64,000 bases of DNA from an uncultured Sutterella sp. (GTDB taxonomy: Bacteria > Pseudomonadota > Gammaproteobacteria > Burkholderiales > Burkholderiaceae_F). The stretch's first letter is position 1. Each line of letters begins with the position of its first letter. Of the stretch, positions 43,245 to 50,693 are shown one piece after another. Made by a program: the position numbers and the translations under genes. The notes below the pieces were generated by a model. The model was not told where the DNA came from, did no database searches, and saw only the letters and a program-made list of their open reading frames with translations. The stretch is from positions 1 to 64,000 of the forward strand of contig CAJMKD010000002.1 in the NCBI GenBank assembly GCA_905213905.1, in the 5' to 3' direction.

Positions 43245-44537
43245 TTAGTGCTCTTTGGCGATGTCGGCGAACGTTTCGCGCGCGGCTTCAATCGTCTTTT
43301 CGATCACCGCGTCGTCGTGCGTGATCGACACGAAGCCCGCCTCGAAGGTCGAGGGCGCGAAGTAGACGCCGCGATTGAGCATGCCGTGGAAGAAGCTGTT
43401 GAAAAGCTTCTGGTCGGCCTTCATCACGTCGGCAAAGCCCTTGGGCTGCGTCGGCAGGCAGTAGATGCCGAACATGCCGCCCACGCTGTCGCCGCAGAAG
43501 TTTTCAATGCCCGCTTCGCGCGCGGCGGCCGTGAGGCCCGCGATGAGCTTTTCGGTCTGGGCGCTCAGCTTTTCGTAGAAGCCCGGCGCCTGAATGAGGC
43601 GAAGCGTCGCGAGGCCGCTCGCCACAGCAACCGGATTGCCCGAGAGCGTGCCGGCCTGATAGACGGGGCCGCAGGGCGCAATCTTTTCCATGATGTCGCG
43701 CCGGCCGCCGAAGGCCGCCACCGGCATGCCGCCGCCGATCACCTTGCCGAGCATCGTGATGTCCGGCGTCACGTTGAAGAGCGACTGCGCGCCGCCCAGC
43801 GCGACGCGGAAGCCCGTCATCACTTCGTCGACGATGAGAAGCGCGCCGTGTTCGGTGCAGAGGCGGCGCATCGTGTCGATGAATTCCTGCGTGCCGCGCA
43901 CGAGGTTCATGTTGCCGGCGAAGGCTTCAACGATCACGCAGGCAATGTCGTCGCCCCACTGGCGGAAGGCATCTTCGAGCTGCTGCGGATTGTTGTATTC
44001 GAGAACAAGGGTGTGCTCGGTCACGGAGGCGGGCACGCCTGCGGAGGACGGATTGCCGAACGTGAGGAGGCCGGAGCCCGCCTTCACGAGGAGCGAGTCC
44101 GAGTGGCCGTGGTAGCAGCCTTCGAACTTGATGATCTTGTTGCGGCCCGTGAAGCCGCGCGCGAGGCGGATTGCAGACATGCCGGCTTCCGTGCCCGAAG
44201 AGACGAGGCGGACCTCTTCAATCGAGGGGACGAGCTTCACGATTTCCTGTGCGATGCGCACTTCGCCTTCGGTGGCCGCGCCGAAGGAGAGGCCGTTGTC
44301 GACGGCTGCCTTCACTGCGTCGACGACTTCCGGATTGTTGTGGCCGAGGATCATCGGGCCCCAGCTGAGCACGTAGTCGATGAAGGCCTTTCCTTCGACG
44401 TCCCACATGTAGGGGCCCTTGGCGCGCTCGATGAAGCGCGGGGCGCCGCCCACGGAACGGAAGGCGCGCACGGGCGAATTGACGCCGCCCGGGATGAGTT
44501 CCTGCGCACGGTCGAAAAGGCTCTGGTTGAGATCCAT
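43245..44537 (-). CDS. hemL: Glutamate-1-semialdehyde 2,1-aminomutase HemL
   Basis: HemL makes 5-aminolevulinate, the first committed tetrapyrrole precursor, from glutamate 1-semialdehyde (C5 pathway) using PLP. The 430-residue protein has the N-terminal LFDRAQELIPGGVNSPVRAF. It also has YHGHSDSLLVKAGSG, the VDEVMTGFR acidic motif and the Schiff-base lysine in TMLGKVIGGGMPVAAFGG. Length is typical (about 427). It is the first gene of a two-gene transcript with the DsbD-type gene; a link through haem and thiol handling in cytochrome maturation is possible but unproven. Confidence 0.97.
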   Translation of the reverse strand: MDLNQSLFDRAQELIPGGVNSPVRAFRSVGGAPRFIERAKGPYMWDVEGKAFIDYVLSWGPMILGHNNPEVVDAVKAAVDNGLSFGAATEGEVRIAQEIVKLVPSIEEVRLVSSGTEAGMSAIRLARGFTGRNKIIKFEGCYHGHSDSLLVKAGSGLLTFGNPSSAGVPASVTEHTLVLEYNNPQQLEDAFRQWGDDIACVIVEAFAGNMNLVRGTQEFIDTMRRLCTEHGALLIVDEVMTGFRVALGGAQSLFNVTPDITMLGKVIGGGMPVAAFGGRRDIMEKIAPCGPVYQAGTLSGNPVAVASGLATLRLIQAPGFYEKLSAQTEKLIAGLTAAAREAGIENFCGDSVGGMFGIYCLPTQPKGFADVMKADQKLFNSFFHGMLNRGVYFAPSTFEAGFVSITHDDAVIEKTIEAARETFADIAKEH

Positions 44538-44845
44538 CTTGTGACTCCAGTTTTTGGTCGCTCTTTGCGGCGCCCCGCGCTTTCCGCGCGAAGCGGCCGC
44601 CCTGTTGGGATATGTGTGAAAAAGTCCTTGCCGGAGGATCTTGAAAATTGCGAATCGACTAGCACCGCAGTGGAATTCGTCATTTGGAAGTTATCCGGCT
44701 CCACTGCGCCGCCTGTGGAGAAATCCGTGCTGGAAAGCGCACGGGCGGCATCGGCGGAATGCGCCTTCGCCGCAACGGCTGCGCAGTGCAGAATGCGGGC
44801 ATTGTAAGTGCTCGCCGTGAAGAGAAGATTATTGGCCGCCGGCAA
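44538..44845. other. Gap upstream of hemL
   Basis: About 300 bases that should carry the hemL promoter on the minus strand. I see no clear hexamer pair, ORF or repeat. The terminator of the PagP-fusion gene lies at its right end. Confidence 0.3.
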
Positions 44846-44883
44846 AGAAAAAATCCGCGGATGACGCAGCGCATCCGCGGATT
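44846..44883 (-). terminator. Rho-independent terminator of the PagP-fusion gene
   Basis: AATCCGCGGATG (44852-44863) and CATCCGCGGATT (44872-44883) form a perfect 12-bp stem with an 8-base loop. Read on the minus strand it is followed by a run of T. Confidence 0.9.
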
Positions 44884-44909
44884 GACTGCAAAGCGGCGGG
44901 GCCGCTTCT

Positions 44910-46079
44910 TTAGAAAGCAAGGCCGACGCTCAGCATGAACTCCGTCGGCATCCCTTTGAGGAGATAGTCGTCGCCGCGGCCGTCGACGACGCCCTTGAAG
45001 CGCGAAATGTTCGTATCCATGCTTCCCGTGATGTGGATGAGATCGGTGGCCGCCCACGTGAAGCCCATCGTGAGCGCGGGATGCACGGACCAGTCGGAGC
45101 CCGCTTCGGATTCGGCCCGGGAGACGCCGAAGCCGCCGCCCGCGAAGAGGCGGAAGGTCTTGGCGACGTCGATGTTGTAGGCGATCGTGAGCGAATAGGT
45201 TTCGATGTCGAGCGACATGTCCTTCGCGCCCGGCACGCGCACGTCGTGCGAGCCCTTCTTGTAGCGGAAGTCCGTCTGCCAGCTGCGCCCCGAGTAGTGG
45301 CGCAGGCCCACGCCCCAGACGGTGTCGTTCTTGACGGTGTTGGGGGACTCTTCCTCGCCGTTGTCGACATAGCGCCAGCCCCAGCTGCCGTAGAGAAGAT
45401 TGGGCGTCTTCACCCAAGGACTCGTCGAAGGCAGCGGCATCTTGCGTTCGGCATGGTTGTCGATCGTGATCGACGTGTACATGAAGAACACATTTGTAAA
45501 CGGAACATAGGCCGTGTAGAAGGAGAGGGCGTCGGTGCCGATCTTCACGACCGGCAGCGGCAGCGGCGCCGGCAGCCACAAATAGTCGCCGCGCATCGTG
45601 ATGCCGGCAAGGTAGCCCGCGCCCCAGTGCAGGCCCGTGTTGCCGATCGGCCAGCGCGCCACCCACGAGTAGCCCACCATCGGCTCGAGGCGGTAGTTCG
45701 AGTCGACGAAGTTGACGATAAAGAACATGCGCTCGTTGCCGCGCTCATCGATCACCTGGCGCGCGAGCCCCATGCCGAACGGATAGCCGTTTTCCTCGTG
45801 ACGCTGCTCCCAGTCCCAGGTCGGGTGATTCGTATAGGTCGGCACCACCCAGAGGTCGTTGCCGTTTTCCATGATGTATTTGGCGCCTTCCTTCGTGTCC
45901 GACCAGAAGGCGGCCCAGTCGCCAGGGCGCGAAGACGAGGATTTCACGAGCCCGGCGGGCGTCGTGTCGATGACGGCTTCGAGCGCTTCAGTGAAGGAGG
46001 CAGCCGCACAGTCCGGAAGGGCCGCAGCGGCAAGCGCAGCGCTGGCTGCGGCAAGAAGCGGGAGTTTGACGGGTTTCAT
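44910..46079 (-). CDS. pagP: PagP-like lipid A palmitoyltransferase barrel fused to a second outer-membrane beta-barrel
   Basis: The 389-residue precursor has a signal peptide (about residues 1-27) and then two parts. Residues about 50-210 follow PagP element by element: W55/W59 region, PTYTNHPTWDW, GMGLARQVID, VDSNYRLEPMVGYSW, GLHWGAGYLAGITMR, LPLPVVKIG and YVPFTNVFFMYTSI. The catalytic residues of PagP are present as H85, D126 and S127. Residues about 225-389 are strand-rich (LLYGSWGWRYVD, WQTDFRYKKGS, FRLFAGGGFGVS, HITGSMDTN) and end in VGLAF, a C-terminal aromatic signal for the BAM machine. E. coli PagP has only 161 mature residues, so this is a double barrel or an enlarged barrel. It is transcribed alone, divergently from rnpB. 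The ribosome-binding site is weak. Confidence 0.8.
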   Translation of the reverse strand: MKPVKLPLLAAASAALAAAALPDCAAASFTEALEAVIDTTPAGLVKSSSSRPGDWAAFWSDTKEGAKYIMENGNDLWVVPTYTNHPTWDWEQRHEENGYPFGMGLARQVIDERGNERMFFIVNFVDSNYRLEPMVGYSWVARWPIGNTGLHWGAGYLAGITMRGDYLWLPAPLPLPVVKIGTDALSFYTAYVPFTNVFFMYTSITIDNHAERKMPLPSTSPWVKTPNLLYGSWGWRYVDNGEEESPNTVKNDTVWGVGLRHYSGRSWQTDFRYKKGSHDVRVPGAKDMSLDIETYSLTIAYNIDVAKTFRLFAGGGFGVSRAESEAGSDWSVHPALTMGFTWAATDLIHITGSMDTNISRFKGVVDGRGDDYLLKGMPTEFMLSVGLAF

Positions 46080-46193
46080 GGCAAAAAATACTGCTGAAGA
46101 CGCGCGTGGGTCGTGTAGGGCGCTTCGCGCGCGGGAAGTGCGTCATTTTCCCACAATCGGACCTTGATTGCCTCAGGCGAACCCGAGGCGCGC

Positions 46194-46222
46194 TTGAAAG
46201 TCGCCCGCGGGTTCTGTAGAGT
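46194..46222 (+). promoter_or_regulatory. Sigma-70-type promoter of rnpB
   Basis: TTGAAA (46194-46199) and TAGAGT (46217-46222) are 17 bases apart. Transcription would start close to 46230, exactly where the RNase P RNA 5' strand begins. Confidence 0.8.
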
Positions 46223-46230
46223 AGCGCTCC

Positions 46231-46556
46231 TGCAGCGGGAGTTCCCCGGGCGATCGTCGGCGGTCTTCGTGCCGCGGGAGGAAAGTCCGGACTCCGCAGG
46301 GCGCCGTAGGAGGTAACGCCTCTCCGCCGCGAGGCGCGGATTAGAGCAACAGAGACGAGTCGGTCTTCGGACCGGGTGAAACGGGCAATCTCTACGGGGA
46401 GCAACATCAAATAGGCAGCCGCATGGACCGGCCCGGTTCCGGCTGCGGGTAGATGGCTTGAGGCGATGCGCGAGCATCGTCCTAGAAGAATGATCGCCGT
46501 TGCGCGCTTGCATGCGCGCAAAACAGAATCCGGCTTATAAGGGAGGTCCCGCTGCA
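46231..46556 (+). ncRNA. rnpB: RNase P RNA (type A)
   Basis: The catalytic RNA of RNase P, which matures tRNA 5' ends. Conserved blocks are visible: GAGGAAAGTCCGGACTCC near 46277-46294, AGAGCAACAGAGACGAG near 46343, GGGTGAAACGG near 46375, and GTAGATGGCTTGAGG then CCTAGAAGAATGA near 46449-46493. ACAGAATCCGGCTTATAA lies near the 3' end. P1 is closed by TGCAGCGGGA (46231-46240) with TCCCGCTGCA (46547-46556). The 326-base length fits a compact type A RNA. The P1 3' strand runs into a T-rich tract (46560-46587) that serves as terminator. rnpB directly before mraZ is seen in other betaproteobacteria. Confidence 0.95.
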
Positions 46557-46891
46557 CCTTCCTTTTTTTTGCCCTTTTTTTCCCTCTCTTCTTATCTTCT
46601 TTTCTCGGCAGCTTCTGCGTTGCTGCCGGGCTTTTCCCGAGCTTTTCCCAGGCTGACCGCGCTGGCGGGGCTTGCGCCCTTTTCTGGCGCCCCAGGCGCG
46701 CGCTTCGCGCTCACGCAGCGGCTCGTTTCGTTTGTCGACATTTTCAGGCGACCCGTGCACGCCCATCAAGATACGCATTGTGGGAAAATGTGGGTTTTGG
46801 CGGCAGATCGTCGGCAGGCTTTGAAAAACGGGCTTTGCCGAAGCTCGGCGGCATGTGTTTTGAAAGACTTCCGGCAGAGGCATTTTCCGCA
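46557..46891 (+). other. Gap between rnpB and mraZ with T-rich tract and MraZ boxes
   Basis: The left end (46560-46610) is a T/C-rich termination zone for rnpB. The right end has the MraZ boxes. GATACG near 46770 could be a -10 element for the dcw cluster, but the -35 is not clear. In-frame extensions of mraZ upstream of 46892 are not taken as coding. Confidence 0.4.
46779..46801 (+). promoter_or_regulatory. MraZ box: TGTGGG direct repeats upstream of mraZ
   Basis: TGTGGG occurs at 46779-46784 and 46789-46794, one helical turn apart (10 bases). A degenerate third copy with GG at 46799 follows. Direct repeats of TGGG at this period are the known operator of MraZ, which represses its own dcw operon. 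They lie about 100 bases before the mraZ ATG. Confidence 0.75.
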
Positions 46892-47326
46892 ATGAAGCCC
46901 GCATTTGAGGGAACAGCGCTCGTTTCGCTTGATGCGAAGGGACGGTTTGCCGTGCCTGCGCTTTTCCGCGATGCACTTTTCGGTGCCTCGGCTTGCCGGG
47001 AAGTCGTTCTCGTGCGGCACCCGGACGGGTGCCTCGTTGTTTATCCGCGCGAGGCCTGGCTCGAGAAGCGTGCGCAGCTCGCGGCGCTGCCCTTTTCGGC
47101 GCGCGCATTCGTGCGGCTCGTTCTCGGCAGCGCCAGAACGGTGGCGCCCGACGCGGCGGGCCGCATTCTCGTGCCGGCGGACTTGAGAACGCTCGCGGGG
47201 CTCGAGCGCAGCGCTGCGCTCATCGGGCTCGGCGGGCATCTGGAGCTTTGGCCGCGCGAGGCCTACGACGCGATGCAGGCTGAGGCGCTCAAGTTTCCGC
47301 TCGATACGGCGGACTTCACCTTCTAA
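46892..47326 (+). CDS. mraZ: Transcriptional regulator MraZ
   Basis: MraZ is a ring-forming AbrB-like DNA-binding protein that represses the division/cell-wall cluster it heads. The 144-residue protein has two swapped-hairpin repeats. The first is near residues 7-50 (VSLDAKGRFAVPALFRDAL), the second near 80-125 (TVAPDAAGRILVPADLR). Each carries the DxxGR basic motif that contacts DNA. I chose ATG 46892 (AGAGG 11 bases upstream) because it gives the usual N-terminus; an ATG at 46853 would add 13 residues. rsmH follows after 18 bases, the universal order. Confidence 0.92.
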   Translation: MKPAFEGTALVSLDAKGRFAVPALFRDALFGASACREVVLVRHPDGCLVVYPREAWLEKRAQLAALPFSARAFVRLVLGSARTVAPDAAGRILVPADLRTLAGLERSAALIGLGGHLELWPREAYDAMQAEALKFPLDTADFTF

Positions 47327-47344
47327 GCGGAGCACTTTTTTCCC

Positions 47345-48316
47345 ATGACTGAAGCGTTCGTTCATCTTTCAGTGCTGGGCGCCGAAGCGCCGCGCGCGCT
47401 CGTGACCGATCCGGACGGCCTTTACGTGGACGGCACGTTCGGCCGCGGCGGGCACAGCCGCCGCATCCTTGGGATGCTCTCCCCTCGCGGCCGGCTCGTC
47501 GCGTTCGACCGCGATCCTGCGGCCGTCGAAGCGGCCCGCGAGATCGACGATCCCCGCTTTCGAATCATTCACGAACCTTTTTCAGCCATGCGCGAAGCGC
47601 TCGGCTCGATCGGGATCAGCGCCGTCGATGGCGTTTTCCTTGACATCGGCGTTTCCTCCCCGCAGATCGACGATGCCTCTCGGGGCTTTTCCTTCCGCTT
47701 TGACGGACCGCTCGACATGCGCATGGACACGACGCGCGGCGAAACCGCAGCCGAGTGGCTCGGCCGCGCTTCGGAGGCGGAGCTGAGGCGCGTGATTGCC
47801 GACTACGGCGAAGAGCGCTTTGCCGGGAAAATCGCGCGCGCCATCGTTTCTGAGCGTGAAAAGGCGCCCATTTTGACGACGAAGACGCTCGCCGCGCTCG
47901 TCGAGCGCGTCGTGCCGCGCAACCGCCGCGACGCGCAGCAGCATCCGGCCACGCGGACCTTTCAGGCCGTGCGCATTCAGGTCAACGGCGAGCTCGACGA
48001 GCTTGCCGCAGCGCTTGAAGCGGCGGGCGCGCTCCTGAAGCCCCAGGGGCGCCTCGCTGTCATCGCCTTCCACTCGCTCGAAGACCGCATCGTGAAGCGC
48101 TTCTTCGAGCGGACGGCGCACCCGGAGCGCGCGCTCGACCCGCGCCTGCCGATTCCGGCCGATCGCCTTCCGAAGCCCCTTTTTGCAGACGTGGCGCGCA
48201 TTCTGCCGAGCAAGGCCGAGTGCGAAGCCAATCCGCGCGCTCGTTCGGCGGTGCTGCGCGTGGGCACGCGCACGGCGCAGCCCTGGCGCGCGAGCGGCGA
48301 GGGCTGCGGCCGCTGA
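47345..48316 (+). CDS. rsmH: 16S rRNA (cytosine(1402)-N4)-methyltransferase RsmH
   Basis: RsmH methylates N4 of C1402 in the 16S decoding centre with SAM. The 323-residue protein has VDGTFGRGGHSRRIL near residue 28 (SAM site) and FDRDPAAV. FLDIGVSSPQIDDASRGFSFRFDGPLDMRMD follows, then RTFQAVRIQVNGELDEL and the catalytic-region FHSLEDRIVKRFF. It begins MTEAFVHLSVL, slightly shorter than the usual H(V/I)PVL start but in register. It is second in the dcw cluster. Confidence 0.96.
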   Translation: MTEAFVHLSVLGAEAPRALVTDPDGLYVDGTFGRGGHSRRILGMLSPRGRLVAFDRDPAAVEAAREIDDPRFRIIHEPFSAMREALGSIGISAVDGVFLDIGVSSPQIDDASRGFSFRFDGPLDMRMDTTRGETAAEWLGRASEAELRRVIADYGEERFAGKIARAIVSEREKAPILTTKTLAALVERVVPRNRRDAQQHPATRTFQAVRIQVNGELDELAAALEAAGALLKPQGRLAVIAFHSLEDRIVKRFFERTAHPERALDPRLPIPADRLPKPLFADVARILPSKAECEANPRARSAVLRVGTRTAQPWRASGEGCGR

Positions 48317-48329
48317 AGAGGGACCAACC

Positions 48330-48782
48330 GTGCGCAGCGTTTCCCGGGCCGAGCTCATTGCCGTATTTCTTCTCGGCATCATCCTCTTTGCGAGCGCCAT
48401 TGCGCTCGTGGAGCTCCATTACCGTTCCCTCCTCCTTTTCGTCGAGCACGAACACGAGGTCGGGATTGCCCGGCGGCTTCTCGACGATCAGGCGGAGCTC
48501 CAGATGAAGGTGCGCCGCGCCGCGCTCCCCGGGACGATTTCCGCCGGCGCGCAGATGATGGGGCTTGAAGGCGCCACGGGCGCCGTCACCTACACGCTCG
48601 TCGCTGATGCGCAGGGGCGCATTGACTTTGCAGAGGAGACAAAGGCGCGCGTTGAGCGCGCGGAGGCGCTCGAGCGCGAGAAAGCAGCTGCGGCAGAGGC
48701 AGCGAAGGCTGAGAGAGCGGAAAAAGCAGCCCGCCGCGCCAAGCGCAGCGACGCGGCAAAGCGGACGGGAGGCGAACGATGA
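48330..48782 (+). CDS. ftsL: Cell division protein FtsL (long C-terminus)
   Basis: FtsL is a bitopic divisome protein that joins FtsB and FtsQ and activates FtsW-FtsI. The 150-residue frame has a short cytoplasmic start and one transmembrane helix (about 8-27, AVFLLGIILFASAIALVEL). A periplasmic coiled-coil (about 28-75, LLLFVEHEHEVGIARRLLDDQAEL) follows. Residues about 95-150 are an Ala/Glu/Lys-rich helix not found in ordinary FtsL, which has about 90-120 residues. The start is GTG 48330 with AGAGGGA upstream. The stop overlaps the ftsI start (ATGA). Identification leans on position and topology, since FtsL sequences diverge widely. Confidence 0.83.
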   Translation: MRSVSRAELIAVFLLGIILFASAIALVELHYRSLLLFVEHEHEVGIARRLLDDQAELQMKVRRAALPGTISAGAQMMGLEGATGAVTYTLVADAQGRIDFAEETKARVERAEALEREKAAAAEAAKAERAEKAARRAKRSDAAKRTGGER

Positions 48783-50608
48783 AGTCGCCCTTTGCGCTCC
48801 TCAAGCAGGCGGCCATCGCCGCCTGGCGCGGCCTTGTTGAGCTCATTCGCCGCGACCGCGCGGCCAAGAAGGCGGAGCCCAAGGAAGCGGCGAGCCCGCT
48901 CCTCGTGATTCCGATTCCCCCGCGGCGCACCTATATTGCAATGGGGCTCATTTCGACGGGCTTTCTCGGACTGGCGGCCCGCGCCTTTTGGCTGCAGGTC
49001 GTCGCCTCGGACTTTCTCAAAGGGCAGGGGGAAGCCCGCTATGCGCGCACGCTGACGATTGCGGGCGGGCGCGGCGAAATTCTTGACCGCAACGGCGTGG
49101 TGCTCGCTTCTTCGCAGCCGGTGCGAAGCATCTGGGCGGATCCCGCTTTCGCCAAAAAGGCAACGCGCAGCGAACTCGAAGCGCTCGCCAAGGTGCTCGA
49201 AGTGCCTTATTCGACGATTCGCGACAAGCTGAAGAAGAACGCGGCCAAAAACTTCGTCTACCTCGCGCGCCAGAAAGACGTGACGACGGCCGAAGCCGTG
49301 CGAGCGCTTTCGATTCCCGGCATCGGCATCACGCCCGAGGTGCTGCGCGAATATCCGGACGGCCCCGTGATGGCGCACGTGGTGGGCTTCACGGGCTGGA
49401 ACGATCACGGGCAGGAGGGCGTGGAGCTCTCCTGCGACAAAATTCTCTCGGGCGCCCCCGGCGCGAGGCGCGTCATCCGCGACCGGCTCGGTCGCATCGT
49501 CGACGACGTCTGGGCCAAAGAAGCGGTGCCGGGGCGCGACGTGACGCTTTCGATCGATTCGCGCCTGCAGTTCATCGCCTACGAAGCGCTCGGCGCGCAG
49601 ATGGAAAAGAGCGAGGCGCTCGCGGGCGCCGTCGTCGTGGCCGACGTCCATACTGGCGAGATTCTTGCGCTCGTCAATGCGCCCACCTACGATCCGAACG
49701 ACCGCACGACGATGGTTTTCGAGCGCACGCGAAACCGCGTCATCACCGATCAGTTTGAGCCGGGCTCGACCATGAAGCCCTTTGCGGTCGCCAAAGCGCT
49801 CGACCTTGGCATCGTGGGGCCGCTCACGACCATTCAGACGGCGCCGGGCAAGCTCACGATCGGCGACAGAACGATCGGCGACACGCACGACTACGGGCTG
49901 CTCACCGTTTCTGAAATCATCTCGAAGTCGTCCAACATCGGCACAGTGAAGATTGCGCTCGAGATGTCGCCCCAAACGCTCTGGGACATGTACACGGCGC
50001 TCGGCTTCGGCCGCGCGCCCGACATCGGCTTCCCGGGCGCCACGGCGGGGCGGCTTCGGCCGGCGAATTCCTGGCGGCCGATCGAGCAGGCGACGATTTC
50101 CTACGGCCACGGCGTGACGGTGTCGCTGCTGCAGCTTGTGCGCGCCTATACGGCGATCGCCCGCAGCGGCGACGTGATCGACCTCACGCTCATGAAGCGC
50201 GCCGGCGGCGAGCCTGTCAAGAGCGAGCAGGTCTTCAAGCCGGAGACGGCGCGCCTGATGCGCGCGATGATGGTGAATACCGTGCACCGCGGCGGCACCG
50301 CGTCCCGCGTGAAGGTTGCGGGCTATACGGTCGCCGGCAAGACCGGCACGGCCAATAAAGTGAAGGACGGCCGCTATACGCGCGACACCGTCGCGAGCTT
50401 TGTCGGCATCGTGCCGGCAACGGCGCCGCGCTTTATCGTGGCGGTGATGATCGACGAGCCGAAAAAGGGGAGCCGCTTCGGCGGCGCTGTGGCGACGCCG
50501 GTCTTCAACGAAGTCGCCGCAGGCGTCCTGAGAACGCTCATGGTGAAGCCCGATGCGCCGGCGGCTGCGGACAGAACGAGCGCAAGGCGGGCGGCCAAGG
50601 CAAAATGA
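48779..50608 (+). CDS. ftsI: Septal peptidoglycan transpeptidase FtsI (PBP3)
   Basis: FtsI cross-links septal murein together with FtsW. The 609-residue class B PBP has a long cytoplasmic start and a transmembrane helix near 57-80 (YIAMGLISTGFLGLAARAFW). A PBP dimerisation domain follows, with GGRGEILDRNGVVLA. The transpeptidase domain has S331 in GSTMKPFAV, SSN near 383, and KTGT near 520. A short basic Ala/Arg tail ends the chain. Translation is coupled to ftsL by ATGA. murE starts 85 bases downstream. Confidence 0.96.
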   Translation: MKSPFALLKQAAIAAWRGLVELIRRDRAAKKAEPKEAASPLLVIPIPPRRTYIAMGLISTGFLGLAARAFWLQVVASDFLKGQGEARYARTLTIAGGRGEILDRNGVVLASSQPVRSIWADPAFAKKATRSELEALAKVLEVPYSTIRDKLKKNAAKNFVYLARQKDVTTAEAVRALSIPGIGITPEVLREYPDGPVMAHVVGFTGWNDHGQEGVELSCDKILSGAPGARRVIRDRLGRIVDDVWAKEAVPGRDVTLSIDSRLQFIAYEALGAQMEKSEALAGAVVVADVHTGEILALVNAPTYDPNDRTTMVFERTRNRVITDQFEPGSTMKPFAVAKALDLGIVGPLTTIQTAPGKLTIGDRTIGDTHDYGLLTVSEIISKSSNIGTVKIALEMSPQTLWDMYTALGFGRAPDIGFPGATAGRLRPANSWRPIEQATISYGHGVTVSLLQLVRAYTAIARSGDVIDLTLMKRAGGEPVKSEQVFKPETARLMRAMMVNTVHRGGTASRVKVAGYTVAGKTGTANKVKDGRYTRDTVASFVGIVPATAPRFIVAVMIDEPKKGSRFGGAVATPVFNEVAAGVLRTLMVKPDAPAAADRTSARRAAKAK

Positions 50609-50693
50609 TCGCAGTCTCGGCTGGCGCGGCAAAGGCGCCGGTCAGTCAAAGAGAAGGCAGAAACGAAAGCAAAGAAAAGGAAGGCAATCGAAG

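Noticed and set aside
43248..44807. 519-residue plus-strand ORF antisense to hemL
   Set aside because: Shadow of hemL; Arg/Ala/His-rich and without motifs.
44910..46079. Lipoprotein signal (LPDC) in the PagP fusion
   Set aside because: Asp directly before Cys does not fit the lipobox; ordinary signal-peptidase cleavage is more likely.
48590..50632. 680-residue minus-strand ORF opposite ftsI
   Set aside because: Shadow of FtsI; no motifs and no start signals.
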